A stretch of DNA of 64,000 bases from Anticarsia gemmatalis (GCF_050436995.1 NC_134753.1:6696001-6760000); one strand, 5' to 3'; shown: positions 38,303-53,000, counted from the stretch's first letter. Numbers and translations are program-made. Notes: generated by a model not told the origin, from the sequence alone.

Positions 38303-41300
38303 CTGTTACAAATTAATATAAGCTTTAATATATGCACGTAAAGTCGATTTTTATATGCGTTTTTTACTACGTTTACGTCTGTTATATTTTATTATTGTCC
38401 GTTTCACAGAATGTTGCTAAGGTACATTGACCTCGCTAACAATTAATTATAAATAACGCATGCCTAAATTACAATATGAATTAACTGTATATTCTAAATA
38501 AAACAACCCTATCTATGCTTTTACTTTATAGTGTGTTTTTAACAGTGAAAGAAATGAAAATGTTTGCTGGTTCTTCATTATTCCAAGTCGAGTAAAAAGG
38601 AACGGGTTTTTCGGATGCATAAAAGGTTTGCATTCCGCCTAAAAACTATAGCTATTCACGAAAACCTTAGCAATGTAAAGCTTTTGTTATTTTTTAGTTT
38701 ATTTCAAGTGTGAACAAAAAATCGCACGTAACATTAAACGCGTTCCCTATTTAGCGAGGAGTGTATTCATGTCACGTCATCACATTTAGCCTGCCTTTCA
38801 TTCTGCCTACATGTTTCACCGTGTGTTTTACGGACTTTTTAATTATTAAATGTATTTTAAAGCGTTTCAAATTTCAGCAAAATGTTAACCTAGTATTTTG
38901 CAGTTTGTCTGTGTTGAATACGTTCATAAAGTAGACTAGAGACATGTTTGAAACTAGTTATTACTGGTGTCGTCGAATGGTTTGAAATAGATGATTTGAT
39001 CTATACAGCCGTAGTCTCGACGGCTTAACTACTCATTCATTATTGACCTTGTTAAAAGGACTCCTAGAAATACGCGTTTATATTTAGGTTACTCCGAGAA
39101 TGAAGGAAAACCAATATTTTCCTATGCATAAGTAAAATAAATCGATTTTAACCCTAAATATATAAAAATTAATAAAACATTTGTAAACTACAAATGAATG
39201 TTATTCGTATTTAATTAAATAGGCAACATAAAAAATATATATAGTTTCGACACAAACAGCGCGGCGTGAACATTTTCATTGAACATTTTTCACGCCGCTA
39301 TGTCTGTCTCACGTCTCCGGACGTCGAGCCGCCGCCTAACTGAAGTTATAACTCGCCTTACCAGATTTATGTATTAACATTTTTCAGCTCGAATATTAAC
39401 AAACAAACTTATAATTACGTAACTTTTGTGACACAAAGTTCTTTATATAAATTGATCCAACATATAACTCAAAGGGAGAAAAAATATCTTTATTGCGATA
39501 CGCGAGCCAGAAGTGTAGAATAGCAATATTCCGTAGTGGAATAACAGAGCGATGCTAATATTCCGTCCGTATCTGCCCTTTATATATAGCCAAAAGCGCT
39601 GTCGCATGCAAAGACATTACGCGTTGCGAAGACGTCTCGTTGCGGGCACAGATCCGCCGGCTCACCGACGGCCGTTGGTAAACAATGCGTCAGTGGGTTG
39701 CTTTATTACAGTTGTCAAGCACTATAACATTGTTCATTTTATCTCTGGGACATGTCGACGAGCTGTTTAGTCGTCTGTAGGGCCTCTACTTCTGCTAATT
39801 GAGCAACCGTCGCTCTTTCCTGGTATTCATTGCTCTGTGTTAGTGTTTAGAGAATATTGAAACTAAATGCGTGTTCAATGATTTAGATATACAAATGATG
39901 CTCTGAAATGTCGTTGAATACGGTTGCTGATTTTATTATTAATTCAATTTCATAAGTATCTAACGTGTATTTGTAAATGGTAATATGGCATTCATATTCC
40001 TATAGCAACAACTACCTGCAATGTAGAAACGATTTTAATAACATTCTACATAAAGAGGATATCTGTGTAAGGTGCCGTGAAATTAAATCGTAAAAGAGAG
40101 GGGAATTTTTGCGCGTACCCCATCAGAAGCGTATCCTTGAATGGGTATTTAAAGTAGGACAAACATATCACGGCTTATTTTTTATATTGATGCTTTGATT
40201 GCGTATAACGAGCCCCCAAAGTCGTTTGCATTGTACATTTCCCGCCCCTGATATTTTCCAACCAATGGACATTACCATAATAGCACTTTATGCGTACTTT
40301 CTATGAAAATTAATACAAACGACTTAAGACAGTTTTCTCGAAATACAGGACGAATTTTTTGTACAATACTTGCCCGCGAAGTTAGGCTGTTATGTATTTT
40401 AGATTACCGTATATTTTAGTGTCGCATAATATCCACATTTTATAATAAAAACAACATATTTAAGCGACTTTCGCTGAATACTTGACTTTTATTGTTATAT
40501 CAGCCTCTATACACAAACAGATCCCGGAAAATTAAAACATACTGATTTATCTTACGAGAAAGATTTGTTTTGTGAAGAAACTAATCCGGAAAAACTAGTA
40601 ATAACTTTGTTTCATTTGTTATGTTGGAATGAACCAGCCAATCGCGCAGAGCAAATAAAGCGAAGTTTGTGGAGCGAAAATAGACAAAGGATCAGATACA
40701 GGTAAATAACTACGCATGACTTGGGCACGGGAGCAGCTTCTGAGCGCTCAGGGATGCCGCTGAATTAACTCGTAATGTGTTCCCAATCATTTACTCGTTC
40801 CAAAATAAATATGCAAATTGCTGGAATTGCGGCTCCCTTTTTTCAAATTCATCGGAAAGTGATAAATTACTTTCTTAAACAAATTTTCCAGTACGCTCTC
40901 CCGACGTGATACATCGACTGGTGGTTGTGTAAAAAAATGTGTCATCGAATTAAGTATCGGGCGCCGTGATGTGTGATAGAGTGACGCGCTTTAGAACATC
41001 AACATTACTCGGTTAAACAATAAGTGAGTAACGCGAAGAGATCACAAATATTCGCATTTCGCCTCTACGCCGCGTCTTTCACACAAGATTAACGCTCAAT
41101 TCAAAAGGTAAACGCCGTTTCAAAAGCTATAAATTTCTCCCCGTGGCTCGTTTCACCCGCGAGAACGCACAAATTTATCGGAAATTAGTATCTACTAGAA
41201 ACTCCGTCGGGATGAATAGACATAACGTTTACGAAAGCTCAGCTGAATTTATTATTACCTACATGGTCTATCTACTACGCTTCATTCGGAGGTAAACAAA

Positions 41301-44300
41301 ATAGAACCGCCACCGTATTACCTGTTTAATAAACTAAAATTATTGGAATTCCGAGAATAGCATTTGAAATATTATCGATCCTAAGTTTAATAGGTTTACT
41401 TTTGATGTTATGTATACACGTACCTCGCAGTCCAAAGTAGGTACTGTACAAATAGTTTGGTCATTATTCGAATTGTCTTTCATATTTTTTGTGTGTCTCT
41501 AGTTATAAGTTTTTGTACTAATGAGATCACATATATTTTGTTCAGGTAATCAACTTCGCAGTTACTGCCTTTATTCTTCTCCGAATAAATAAATGTGTGA
41601 AGCTTATCTGGGGCGTCCCAAATCTTTTCATATATTTTGCAGCGTTGCACGCGTATGCTCTGGTTATTGTCGTCATTTGCCGTGTATATTGCGAAGATTC
41701 TGTCTGTAGATTGAAATTACTTTCAAAAATGTTCCCGTATGCTCATTTTTCCTCCGCTTTATTTCGGTGATTGCAATTTATAACACTAAAAACGAAATGT
41801 TCGTATATTTTATGAATTAGAAAATAAAAGCAGAATTTTTATCAGCTACTTATAAAATGCTATATCCTTTTAAAAGATTATTAAGATACGTTTAATTTTT
41901 TTCTCAATAAATGGCTTTACAAGGTCTCTTTGCATGTACTAGTCTCTTGCGCATCTTTCTTTCTAGACGAGACTCAGTGTCAGAAACAGTGTAAAGTAGC
42001 TCTGAGATTACTTTAATTATATATTTTACTCCAGAAATACCTATATTTATAAGCTTATTTGTGGACTGTTCTTCAACATATTTATAACTCAGTAATTTGA
42101 AAGACTGGATTTCAGATACAAAACTTTACCCGGGCAAATACGACAAGTTGAGTAACTGTATGAAATAAAATATTTCCCACATAAAATATTCTACATGGAC
42201 AATATTTTGCCGAAAATCTAACCATACATATATTTATTTTTGGTACATTTCTTGGCGACCCTGAATTCCCGGCTGTCCACTATAACATTTTTATGGTTGT
42301 ATAAAATAAACCGTCCGAGTTATGTCTTATAAATTTTACCACAGCGCTCAATCTACCTTTCCTTTGAAACGCTTGTCAAACGTACGTTTTTTCTTGCTTA
42401 TTAAAGACACCAATATATTTTTCCGCCTAGTTCACTCCAGTAAACAGTTCGCGCAAATATGAAAATGACATGACGTTAATATATATACCCACTTAGGCTC
42501 ATATGCGATAAAAAGCGAACTTCACAGGATAAGGAAAATGGAATAAAAGGAGTGTTTGATCTGTAATGAAAAAAAAACAGCGTAGTGTTAAAGAATAATT
42601 TGTGTAATTTTAATCCTCTTCGAAATATAGTAGTGATAAATTAGGAAGGTAATAAATTGTTGGAGGTCGCGAACAGAGGCGCGCTGTCCAAACCGTGTCG
42701 ATGTGATGAGCGGAGACTGGCCGTAAATTTTATTTTCATTCGTAAAAAGAATAAAACGAGTCTAACAGTCCGTGCAAAGTGGTGCGAGCATATTAATTAA
42801 ATTAGCCGCCAGTGCCGTGGCGTTTAATTGAAAAATGACAAAAGTGATGCGCTTTGTAGTTCCGTTCGTGTAGTTTCCCTACACTACGAAAGCTTATAGT
42901 TTTGTTTTTTGAATAAAAATGGATTTGATTATAAATGAAAGTACAAAACATTTTTCTGTGTCCATTAAACAAATTGTAAAGTTACATAACTAAAAAGCAT
43001 TTTTTGTGCTATCTGTATAACGTTTATTACAAATGAAACGAGTTTCAGGTTTTCAAAAGTGAGAACAGACATTTGATAAACAAATCGAGATTAAAATAAA
43101 ATAACAAAATACATATAAGGACTTAGTCGATCTGTTACGCAAACCATGTACATTTCCGTCGGTCGACTCTTAAGACTTCCGCGGGAAGGTAGTCAACAAA
43201 TACGCAACGTTTTTCTTTCGTTGAAGAGACAACGGCGGAAACAACAAAAAAATACAATTTTGTCCGGAGGTAAAATAAAGCAGGTAGCCGAGATCCTTCG
43301 TATATATTGGTAGTATTACCGTCCATAAGGCACCTATCTAATTTAGCTCGGAGGCCAGATAATCCAGGAAGCAATAGGTAGCATAAAGACGAGAGGAATG
43401 GAATACCGGCAGCCCCCGGCGGAGGTATGCAGGTACCTATTGTAATTTCTCCCCGGGCTCGCTCGACCCTCGCGTAGGAATGTCTGTTGTTTATACAACC
43501 TACATAACCTACTATTGATAAAAAACCTGATGAATTATGGAATGAGCCATCTTCTTATATACTCATCTTATTTATTTAGGAATTTATAAAAATGGAAAAG
43601 AATTTTGAATATTTCCTAAAATGTTCAGCGATTCAATATTGTCATCGGAAAATAACTTAAATAGTAGAAAATAGGAAAGTTAAAATTTCTGGAATTTTAA
43701 AAGGTAAATTTTTTCCCCACTCGGAACAGAGGAGTTTAGTCTGTATTGAATATTAATAAACACTGCAAGTAATATAACGAAACTAAAATCTCGCATAATA
43801 TATTAAATTTTATTTTGTGATCATCAAAAATAATAAACCGAAGCAAATTAATATATTACATACTTACTCAATTTAGTATACGTAGAACATAGAAAAATCA
43901 TTTTTAACACTAACCGACATAATATCTTATTAAATGTCTATTTATCGCTACATATTTTATAAACAAACAAACCACATGAACAGATTCCGATTCAACTCGT
44001 AAATATGGGTTTATTAATATTAAATAGACAGTCTAAACATTGACAGAAACACAAACAAACCTCGCTACAAATTTATCGACAACGTAAACGAATAAATATA
44101 ATAAAAAATGCTTCCGGATTTTTTCCAGTGAAGCGGAAATTAAACAAACAAATGTTTAACAAAAAATGCTGAAATCTATAGAGAAACGCAAAACTCAAAC
44201 ACAGATGCTCAGGAACTAGGTAAACACAACACTAACAACCAAAACCCAATCTCGTTTCATACGACAACAAACATGTAAATCGATAGTCGATAAGCATTTC

Positions 44301-45057
44301 CTTTATCCTCTCCCTGTATGCTCTAATCTCATCCACGTGGCCACGTTAAAATAAAGTTCCGTATCATTCGAACAGTAAAGAGGTTATGAGATACCAGATG
44401 GGGTGACGACCGTCCCCGAAAACCATCCGAAGGTGCCAATACGCCAGGTATGCCAAATCTATATCTTAAACGTTTATGTTATCATCCGCTACGGGCGTCT
44501 ACGAAAGTGCTACGAATTGGCTACGAATATATTTCTATTTCACACCCTGTGAACTGACGGTTTGACTTTTGTTGTGGTTTTAGTGTGATATGTACCACGT
44601 ATTATTGTGTTTTGTGAATAACATTGTAATGAATTAACATTTCTGTGGTTTAACGCAAATAAAATCATTTGCGTGGACGTAAACACGGACATGACATTTG
44701 CTAAAACGTAAATATTGAAGGATTATTGACCAAGGCTATAATTTACAATGCGATATTCTTATTCTTGCCAGTATTTCATTAAATATATCTAGAATTAATG
44801 TTGTAAATTACACCGGAAGGAGTGCGTAGTTTACGCCTCACCCTTACGAAAATCCCAAAATGTTTTGGGAAAATAAAAACAATTACAGTTATTTGTCTAA
44901 CAAATTGTTATAAATGATGGCAATTATTTATAGCAGAAATCGCAAGAAACTACGTATCCTCAAGAGCGGCATTATTTGTTTCTATTATAATCGGGACGAC
45001 TTATTCACTCGATATAAATGACAACATTATTTAAAATGAAAAATGTATTAATTTTAC
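38303..45057. other. AT-rich non-coding stretch upstream of TMTC exon 1
   Basis: I see no recognisable gene in this stretch. It is either the intron between a distal leader exon and coding exon 1, or intergenic. It holds the stem-loop at 39.26 kb and a moderately GC-rich patch at 39590-39690. Open frames are short and resemble nothing known. Confidence 0.5.
39261..39298. other. Perfect 10-bp stem-loop in a CpG-rich patch
   Basis: GCGGCGTGAA (39261-39270) and TTCACGCCGC (39289-39298) are exact inverted copies around an 18-bp loop. The patch continues to about 39340 with CTCCGGACGTCGAGCCGCC. It lies about 1 kb upstream of coding exon 1, so it may belong to a promoter. Read on the minus strand, CTTCAGTTAGG at about 39341 resembles an initiator. 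The downstream AGACG is two bases off the usual spacing for a downstream promoter element. Confidence 0.4.
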
Positions 45058-45372
45058 CTTTCCGGGTACAATCCTTTCTTTGTTCACTTCATAATTAAAT
45101 TTAAGCACTAATCGAGTGTCCGCTCCGATTTAAAGACTTGACAATTTAGGCCGTTTTCGTAAGTTGGAAATAATTTGCAAAAGTTTATCTAATAAATACG
45201 TCCGATAGTATTTAACGTTACATCTCACTGGCGGAAAGAATGTGTGTTCACATTCAAGCGCGAACCATCTATACCGGCTGAACGTTACAGTCACTACAAA
45301 GAACAGCGTATGTGTAGCAACGGCTCCCTGGAGCCATGATCGAGGGCTCCGGCCGCCTGCCGCTTGCCGACT
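45058..45372 (-). promoter_or_regulatory. Candidate distal promoter and leader exon
   Basis: A GC-rich patch (about 45240-45500) stands out from its surroundings. On the minus strand it has TCAGTC, an arthropod-type initiator, at 45374-45369, with a TATA-like TTAAATG about 30 bases upstream. Reading on, CGGAAAG|GTAAAAT at 45058/45057 could be a splice donor. A non-coding first exon of about 315 nt for TMTC would fit the acceptor near 38303. No long open frame fits. The patch could also serve a plus-strand transcript. Confidence 0.28.
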
Positions 45373-45387
45373 GACGTTGGTATACAC

Positions 45388-48300
45388 GACACATCTGCAT
45401 TTAAGAAGCCGCTATCGTTATGCGACTAATCGATTGGTCGAAGCGAGTGGCACTGTCACCCGTCCTACTCCCACAGTCCTCTCGCTCCGATCTCGCGCAT
45501 GCGCATTACATAATAATTCTCTTTTAAAAGTGGCGAAAAGTAAATAAACTCATACGAACTGTTTACTAAGAGAACTGAAGACGCGGTAGAAATCAAACAT
45601 TTGAATTGCGACCGTTTACAATTACAAATAGGATGTTAATATGATGTGTGTGTTATTTTTGATTGCAGCGATAGATTTATCGGGTTATACTTTATTATAA
45701 GGAAGCTCTTTCGCCTTAGGTGGTGGCTAGGGACGAAACGTCACTTGTTGCGCGGCGACTTTGTTCCGGCGATGAAAGCCACGCACGCCATTGCACGCCA
45801 TTCCTTTCCCTCTTGTTGTTCTAGTGGTAATTAATTCGAACGTATTATGCTTCTACAAACAGGCTAATCGTCACATTAGACTGATTAGTATTGACGATGA
45901 CAAATTAAATTGTACAAAGCCGGCTCAAAACCGATGCGGCGTTTGTGATGTGATTAATCTCACATAATTGGCATACATATTCGATTAGAGATACAAAGTT
46001 GTTGATATCTACAGGAATGCTTTTGAATTTATCATTAGGAACCGATATACTGGAACGGTGTTTTTGTTTAATGTTGTAATCAATAAAAAAGTGAATAGGC
46101 GATTGCGTTTTGTGACACACTTATCCTTTCTTTTCCTAAGATTTACGATATCTGATTTTTAAATGGGATTGTTGAATACCATTTCTATTTTTTACTTAAT
46201 TCTTGAAATAAGTTAAATAACTAAGCTATAATTTGTCTGAAGCTTGTTATATTATTTTTGGAAATGATATTCGCTTAAAGGCATTATCGACCTAGTGGTT
46301 CAAAGCTCCCCTAACACCCAAAATTATGTGGCTAGCGTGATACAATGATATAAATCGCGATAAGCATCTTTAACTATTACAAAACGACTCAATTTCATCA
46401 CGTCCAAACCTGACAATAGTCCCGAGAATCGCAGAGTATAACAATATTCATAATGTCCTTTAGAATTTAAGTAAACAATTGGTTTTCAAACAGTGAACCT
46501 TTTTAAAACTCTAATAATGACCCCCTTAACAAGAAGGTAAACGTGAATGAACATAATGAAAATTTTCCTCAATTTACTTCTCTGACCTATATAAAAGTTC
46601 TGACCGGAATTTTTCGATTCAAAGAGAATCGAAATTTCAATACAACCTATATAAACGTTTTGCCCGGCGAAAATTATTATTTTAAACGACATTTATTTGT
46701 ACAATATTTACGCAATGCGAACATTTTGAATCTTATCAATACACTTTTGAATCTATAGCGCCGTTGTTTATTTAAAAATAAACCGGTTACATAATAGATT
46801 ATAACAATAAACCTGTGCGCCTTCCATATTTTATTTATTCCCTTTGCTTTGGATGAAGGCGCATTTGGGAGCTTCCTACAATGTCCTACAAAATTATTTA
46901 GCAAACATCTTTGAAGCTCTATCTTTGTAATCTGCCATCTAAATATTCCCGAAGGTACCTCTTTTGTAAATAAACGGCTATGAGTTTTCTTATACGCATT
47001 TAATACAATAGAAAATCCAATTTAGGTTCCACCTTAGATAGGATTCTGCGGCACGGCGTAATCCACCGACTGGATTCATAAATATACCACAAGAATTTAA
47101 TTAATAGAAACAGTGCAATAGTCTCGCGTTACATACGCACCTTCAAGTTGAATATTTATACATATTTTATTATCTCGACTCTACAGCAAAACAAATACCT
47201 ATAATGATTAGGTTTAAAGGTTCAAATAGGTTACAAATATTTATTCATCAGTGTCTCATCCATAAATAGGTACGTATTTCTAAGAAATACGTGCTAACAT
47301 ACATCATAATACTGGCGACTTAGCACTAGTCTGAACAAGATGTTTCTGTATGTTTGAACTGACATAAAATCGTAATATTTTTATAAGTTCAAATAATAAT
47401 ATAACCTACTTTTCCGGATACAAATCAAACGTTCAAATTGTAATTCGTTAAATTGTAATTGATTTAGATAAAGTGATCATTACTGGTTGTCCTTTTTTAC
47501 ATAATCGAGCGTTGTTTATCAGTGGCGGAGTATCTCCGCTCGCCGGCCGGTCGGTCGGTGGGTCCCCATAGAGCGGTCTGCGGTACTTACGTACATACAT
47601 AGCCAGCGAACTCTTAACATTTAGCTGGGAGCCGTATGAAACGACGCGGAAATTCCCACTTACTCTCTGATTGCCACACTAGGGGGGTTAATGTCATTGT
47701 TGATTTGGAATGCCGAATGCGCTTACTGGGATAACGGCTTTAATGTTTTTGCACCGTTTGTAGTTGAACTTTAGACGATATTACGTTTTTTATGACGCGC
47801 AAATGATATTCAAGTCTATTGCTCACGAAGATTAATGTGTCTAGTTATGACTCCTTTGTTTGAGGGATTTGGTTTAATGGATATAACTTGGAGAGGGGAA
47901 TTTACTCAGTTAAGCAATATTGCAGCGTTTAAGCCTTGAATCGATGAGCTCTGTTTACATATTATGTAGAGGCTGCGTACCTCAGAGAGTAAATTAACCC
48001 GTCGGGCCCAGTTGTGTGTACGTCTCCATTTATCACTGACAGTCGTCTATCTATTGATTGGTCATAGGCAAATACAAATTATATGCTAGCATTGCACATA
48101 GGTGTACTACCCACAACTTAAACAAAAGAGAATACTAGAACTAGCTATCGAACATTATAGAATTAAGAACACACAACATTTGATTTTAAAAGTTATCTCA
48201 TTACTTGGTTTTATTAAACTTTTGCAACAGAAAATACTGGTCTTTAGAAAGTCTAAGAGAACATTATTAACAAAATAAAACATAAAATAAATCGAACAAA

Positions 48301-49965
48301 CCAAAAATTAAGCTGAATCCGCACCATTACTAAACTCATCACAAACGCTAACAAAGGCGATACAAATTACAGTCGCCGACCAAATTCCTTAATATCGCAC
48401 CAAACTTTATGATTACAATCATGTAAACATTAAACAATAAAGGCAGCGAGCCGAGACAAGTTACCGCAAACGATTGTTTACAATGCGTCGTAAACTAAAC
48501 ACTACTTAAGCTGACAGTTCGTTGTCATCCAGATGCTTTAACTTGATTAATAGACGATTTGGGAACGGTCTGATTAATACACAAGCGACGATCCATTCAA
48601 AACCCGTAACATCTTAATCATGATCAAACAAAGCAGTACTGGCTGCATGATGGATTTCAATAACCTCTTACGTCACGCTTACATACTGCTTTATGATCAT
48701 CCATCGCTAAATATGACGAAATAAGAAGGTAAAAATATCTTATTTAAAAAAATTGCCGTGATTTCCCTCTGTCGGTTCCTTCCGTATATTTACAACTTTT
48801 GATTATTAATATAAATTCAAATATTAGTTAAAAGTTACGACACAAAAATATTTTTATTTGATCTCAAACGTCATGCTCTCGTGTAGCTTTGCTAGTATTT
48901 TTAACGGTGATAAAAAAGTAAAGAATCTCTGAATCAAATGAACCCTGTTGCGCTTCTTGCGGTGTCCGTTTTCATCAATCACAGCTTTTTGGTATTTACA
49001 GGACACGCACTTTGCTAACGGAAAACATGATAAAAAGCCTTTAAAGTGTGCTTATGAAGAATATTTGTGGTTCCTGTAAAAGTTAATTAAAAACTAAAAT
49101 ATGTATTACCGGGAAACAATATAGAATCCATATTAAAAGATGAAAGTTGAACATATGAATAACAAGTTTCATAAAAGCGTTATCGATTCCTGCTATACGG
49201 TAGTTTTTCTGCGAAGTGTTCGCCAGCGATTAGCAAGCCGCAATTGATTTACTTTCTTCCTTGTACACGGATAATAACCAGTGTTCTGCATTGGCCATAT
49301 GTTACTCTAGAAAATATAATATAATGTGTAATAAATTATGTTGGATCGTGGTTTTAGATTCAATTTATTCTTAATTTATAATATCTTCACTTTGTATTTT
49401 AATACAGTTTTTTGCTAGAGTCACATAAAACTCTTGGTAATATATATACGATATAGTCCAAGCGTATACTTCTTAAATAAAATGTTTTGTCATACGACAG
49501 ACTTGACTCTGTTTTAGACAAAAACAAATAATAATTTATTTTGTTCCTTATTTGGCCAGATTGGTAACTTATAATAATAGCCTGTAATTATCGCGAAATA
49601 CCAATTTCCAGATAAGTACATCGCTCATCTAGATTTACTCATCATTTATGTGTTCGAAATGTCTGTGTAAAATAGAACAAAGTCTAGCTCCGAAATAATC
49701 ACTAGCCTAATACATTAAGTTGGGAAAGAAACATAAAACTCATCTCCAATAAGCTGAAGCGAACCTACTCGACAAAAAGTTAGCGTTGCAGACGTTCAAC
49801 TTGCGTTACAATAATAACGCTACAAATCACAATAGCTTACTGTTACATTACGAAGCAAATATCTAAGACAAAAATACGCTACTTTTTTTCACAGAGATAA
49901 ATGTTAGGAGCAGATATTTACCGAGACTAACTCTTTTATCGATGACATTGATGTAAATTACTTAC
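45388..49965. other. Non-coding stretch without recognised features
   Basis: AT-rich. A short GC-rich run, GCCGGCCGGTCGGTCGGTGG, lies at about 47542. I see no gene, tRNA or clear repeat here. Confidence 0.5.
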
Positions 49966-50055
49966 CTATCGGGCTCCTTTCTTTATCTTGTTTTCTTACC
50001 TTTCTCATTTGTTTGACAAAATCAGTATCTAGCCTTCAACGGGCATTGTCTGCAT
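49966..50055 (-). other. Candidate non-coding exon with alternative donors
   Basis: On the minus strand, a good acceptor (AATTTCTTTTCAG, AG at 50057-50056) is followed 56 nt later by GAAAG|GTAAGAAA (last exon base 50000) and 34 nt further by GATAG|GTAAGT (last base 49966). All three frames contain stops in the first 56 nt, so it would be an untranslated exon, either a TMTC leader exon or part of a non-coding RNA. Strand and signal quality fit the gene downstream. This rests on splice signals alone. Confidence 0.3.
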
Positions 50056-53000
50056 CTGAAAAGAAATTGCTTTTCCATCAATTTGTTACTGTCTCACTGA
50101 TGTGAATTAGCCTACATATTAAAAAAATGAGAAACTCTATCCTGTATAATTATTTGTTATCTATCTCTTTCCAAACTTTAACGTATGTCCGGTTCGTTCC
50201 AAATTCAGAAGGCACTGACTTCAGAAAATGAAATTGGCTTTGTACTTATTCAAGACAGATTAGTAAGATTAAACGCTTAAAGTAATTTAACGATCTGTAT
50301 GCTCAAGAGCGTTTTTATGACCGCGGTACGCGAGTTTTGAGATTACGGACGACGCCTTCGTAAGCCGTTCTATTGACTCTGATTTTATATGGGCCAAGAG
50401 TTTGTAATGGCTATTTATCTAAGCTCACACTTGATTTATCAGTGCCTACGGTGTGGAGAATTTACACATTAGCTGGAGCTAATTACACGTGATCGTAATA
50501 CTAAAAGACTACTTCATTATTCTCTATTGTATTCTCTAGGAATTAGTTGTTTTAAGTATGGATACAATTAGTGTCACTCTTTTAAATAACAATGCGCGTT
50601 ATGTCTAACATTTTGTATAAAATTTAATTGGTATCTTATTCGGAGTAGTCTATTGTTATAGACCAATCAGTAGTACAAGACCATAGAAAAACTTAATAAA
50701 ATATCTAATAAACATCCTCGAGTGTACGCCTCGCATTCATTGTAATAAAAATCAATAACGCAAATTAATTAATCTATATGTACACGCAATAAACACAAGC
50801 AGAACAATATCGAAGAGGGAGGAGGCACTAATGAAATGTAGCAAGCGAGCGACGCCGACTCAATGTAGCGAAACAAACGCACCAACTTTCATCCCAGCCC
50901 TACCGAATATCAATGCTCCAAATACAAAGATGTTTGTCTCTGTATTGAACGAAAATCTTTTTCATTATGTCCAAATCGTTCTTTATAGCTTTAATCCCGC
51001 GAACATATTAAGACCCTGTCTGTGTGTGTGTCTGTGAGTGTTTCTTTTCTTTGTTACGATCTAAGAAAACGACTTGCGCAGGTTTTTGTTATATCCTCGT
51101 TTACATACATATAGGCTTAATTATTCAAACATGTAGTTGACAGGTGGTGCAGCGCTTACACTAATATTTACCTCGAGACACGGCACCACGTCGTAATGAG
51201 AGGTTACGGAGGTAACAAGATACACCTACCCGTATAATGTTATGTGTACCTCACTAAATCAACTTAAAATAATCCGAGCATGCTCGCGCCGATAAGAAAT
51301 TTTAATTAGCTTTCACGTTCATACAGGACTGTCAAAGAAACCTTATTCAAATCTTATAATCCAATTAACAGGCTAAAATATTTAACGAACAAAAACAGAG
51401 AGGGTTGAAAGAGCTGCTGGCTATAATAAGTCAATAATTCAAACGTGAGATAGAACAAAGATTTAAGAAAGAGTGAACAAACACACAGAGACAGTCAAGT
51501 TCAGATCCCCTGTGCTGCCGGTTAACGAAAATCAAACGGGTTGCACAAACTTCACGCTAAACTGATTACTTGACATAGTTTTGAACAAAGCACCTGAGTT
51601 TTTGGGAAACTTGCATAATTTATACAATTAACATTCTTAACCTTTGATATGAGCTTATACGACTTACACATAAGTAGTTTGTGTCTTTATCTTGCTCAGA
51701 GAGAATTGTTTGTTTAGGACCGCAACTAAAATACAATGTATAACAGTATTATCGCGTCACAAAAGCCTAGTGGCAGTCACACAGAAGCACTTACTTCAAC
51801 ATTTATCGTGAACAATAGCCGACTACGGCCATACTCGTTAAATATTTATTACATAGTTTTATTTTTCATACTTAGTACAATACAAAGTTACTTAACATCA
51901 ACTTCTAACAACCGAAGCACGAAGTTGCCGTAACCGTTAAGATTTACTCAGTCTGCCTCGTCTAAACAAAAAATTTAATTGAATATAAGAATTTACAAAT
52001 AATAATATGGTATCTAGGTACTACAAAATATACAATCATGTTTTACAAATACGTAGGTAGATATATCCTTGAATCAAGTTGTACATTTAAATCGGTCCAT
52101 AAAATCTTTTTAATTACACGGTGTAGGACAAGCGTATACGTATTTTGTATTTGTTTTTATTGAAATTTAATGATGCGTTCAGTATTCAGAGCCGTCTTTT
52201 AATAATTATAATTGCACGGTTATTCAAAGAATTGAAAATAACTATGTAAATAAATTTCGGCGTATTCAAAGGATAATTATACTTTTTGCTTCCGGCTCCA
52301 TTGCGATATCGAATGGTCGCTGTTAATTTCCCATAAATGAATTTATTTTAAATGTGAATACCGAATATTAATATGATACTTTTATGCGCTTTTGTTTATT
52401 GTATTCCAAAAATGCTTGTCAGATGGAATACCCTGCAACGTCAATTTATTGTTATTATTTAACTCTGTGTATTCAACTCATATCGTGTCATATCTGGGAG
52501 CGACTGAATCTGAATATTATAATTAAATGAGCAAAGCAAATGAATGAAAACAATTAAATTAGTATAATATAATTTTGAGGATATGGGCGGGTATATGCGT
52601 CGTATAACGTTGCGTAACTTTACTTGGGTTGATGAGTACTGCGAGCAGGGACGTATTTTGCCAAAGAGGAATTGCGCACACTTGGTGCTCCACCCAAAGT
52701 TTCCATTGTAACATCTTAACTTATGCAATATAGCGTCTGCTTCTTTAATACTTTCCACGACGCTCGATTACGTTTAACGACGCAGTTCGAATGAATTTTC
52801 TTATTTACAGTAAGCTGGCAGAAAATCGGATGGTGCTACTCTTAGACGCTGCGATTTCACACTAGACGTACTCGATACGAGAACTTTTGCATGCTATTTC
52901 ATTTTGTATTCGAATAAACTTGTGCATATCTGTTTTTGTGAATTGTTCTTTCTTGGAAACATATTTTTCTCTAATAGATGGGGTATTTCGTTGTTCTCAT

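Noticed and set aside
39299..39345. Initiator plus downstream promoter element pair on the minus strand
   Set aside because: The AGACG motif is at +26, not +28, so the strict pairing fails; kept only as a weak promoter hint.
45130..45547. Overlapping open frames on both strands (85 and 101 codons) in the GC-rich island
   Set aside because: GC-rich DNA lacks stops by chance. The peptides have no recognisable domain, and a promoter or leader reading fits better.
46285..46320. A-box-like CCTAGTGGTTC suggesting a tRNA or SINE
   Set aside because: No matching B-box at the right distance.
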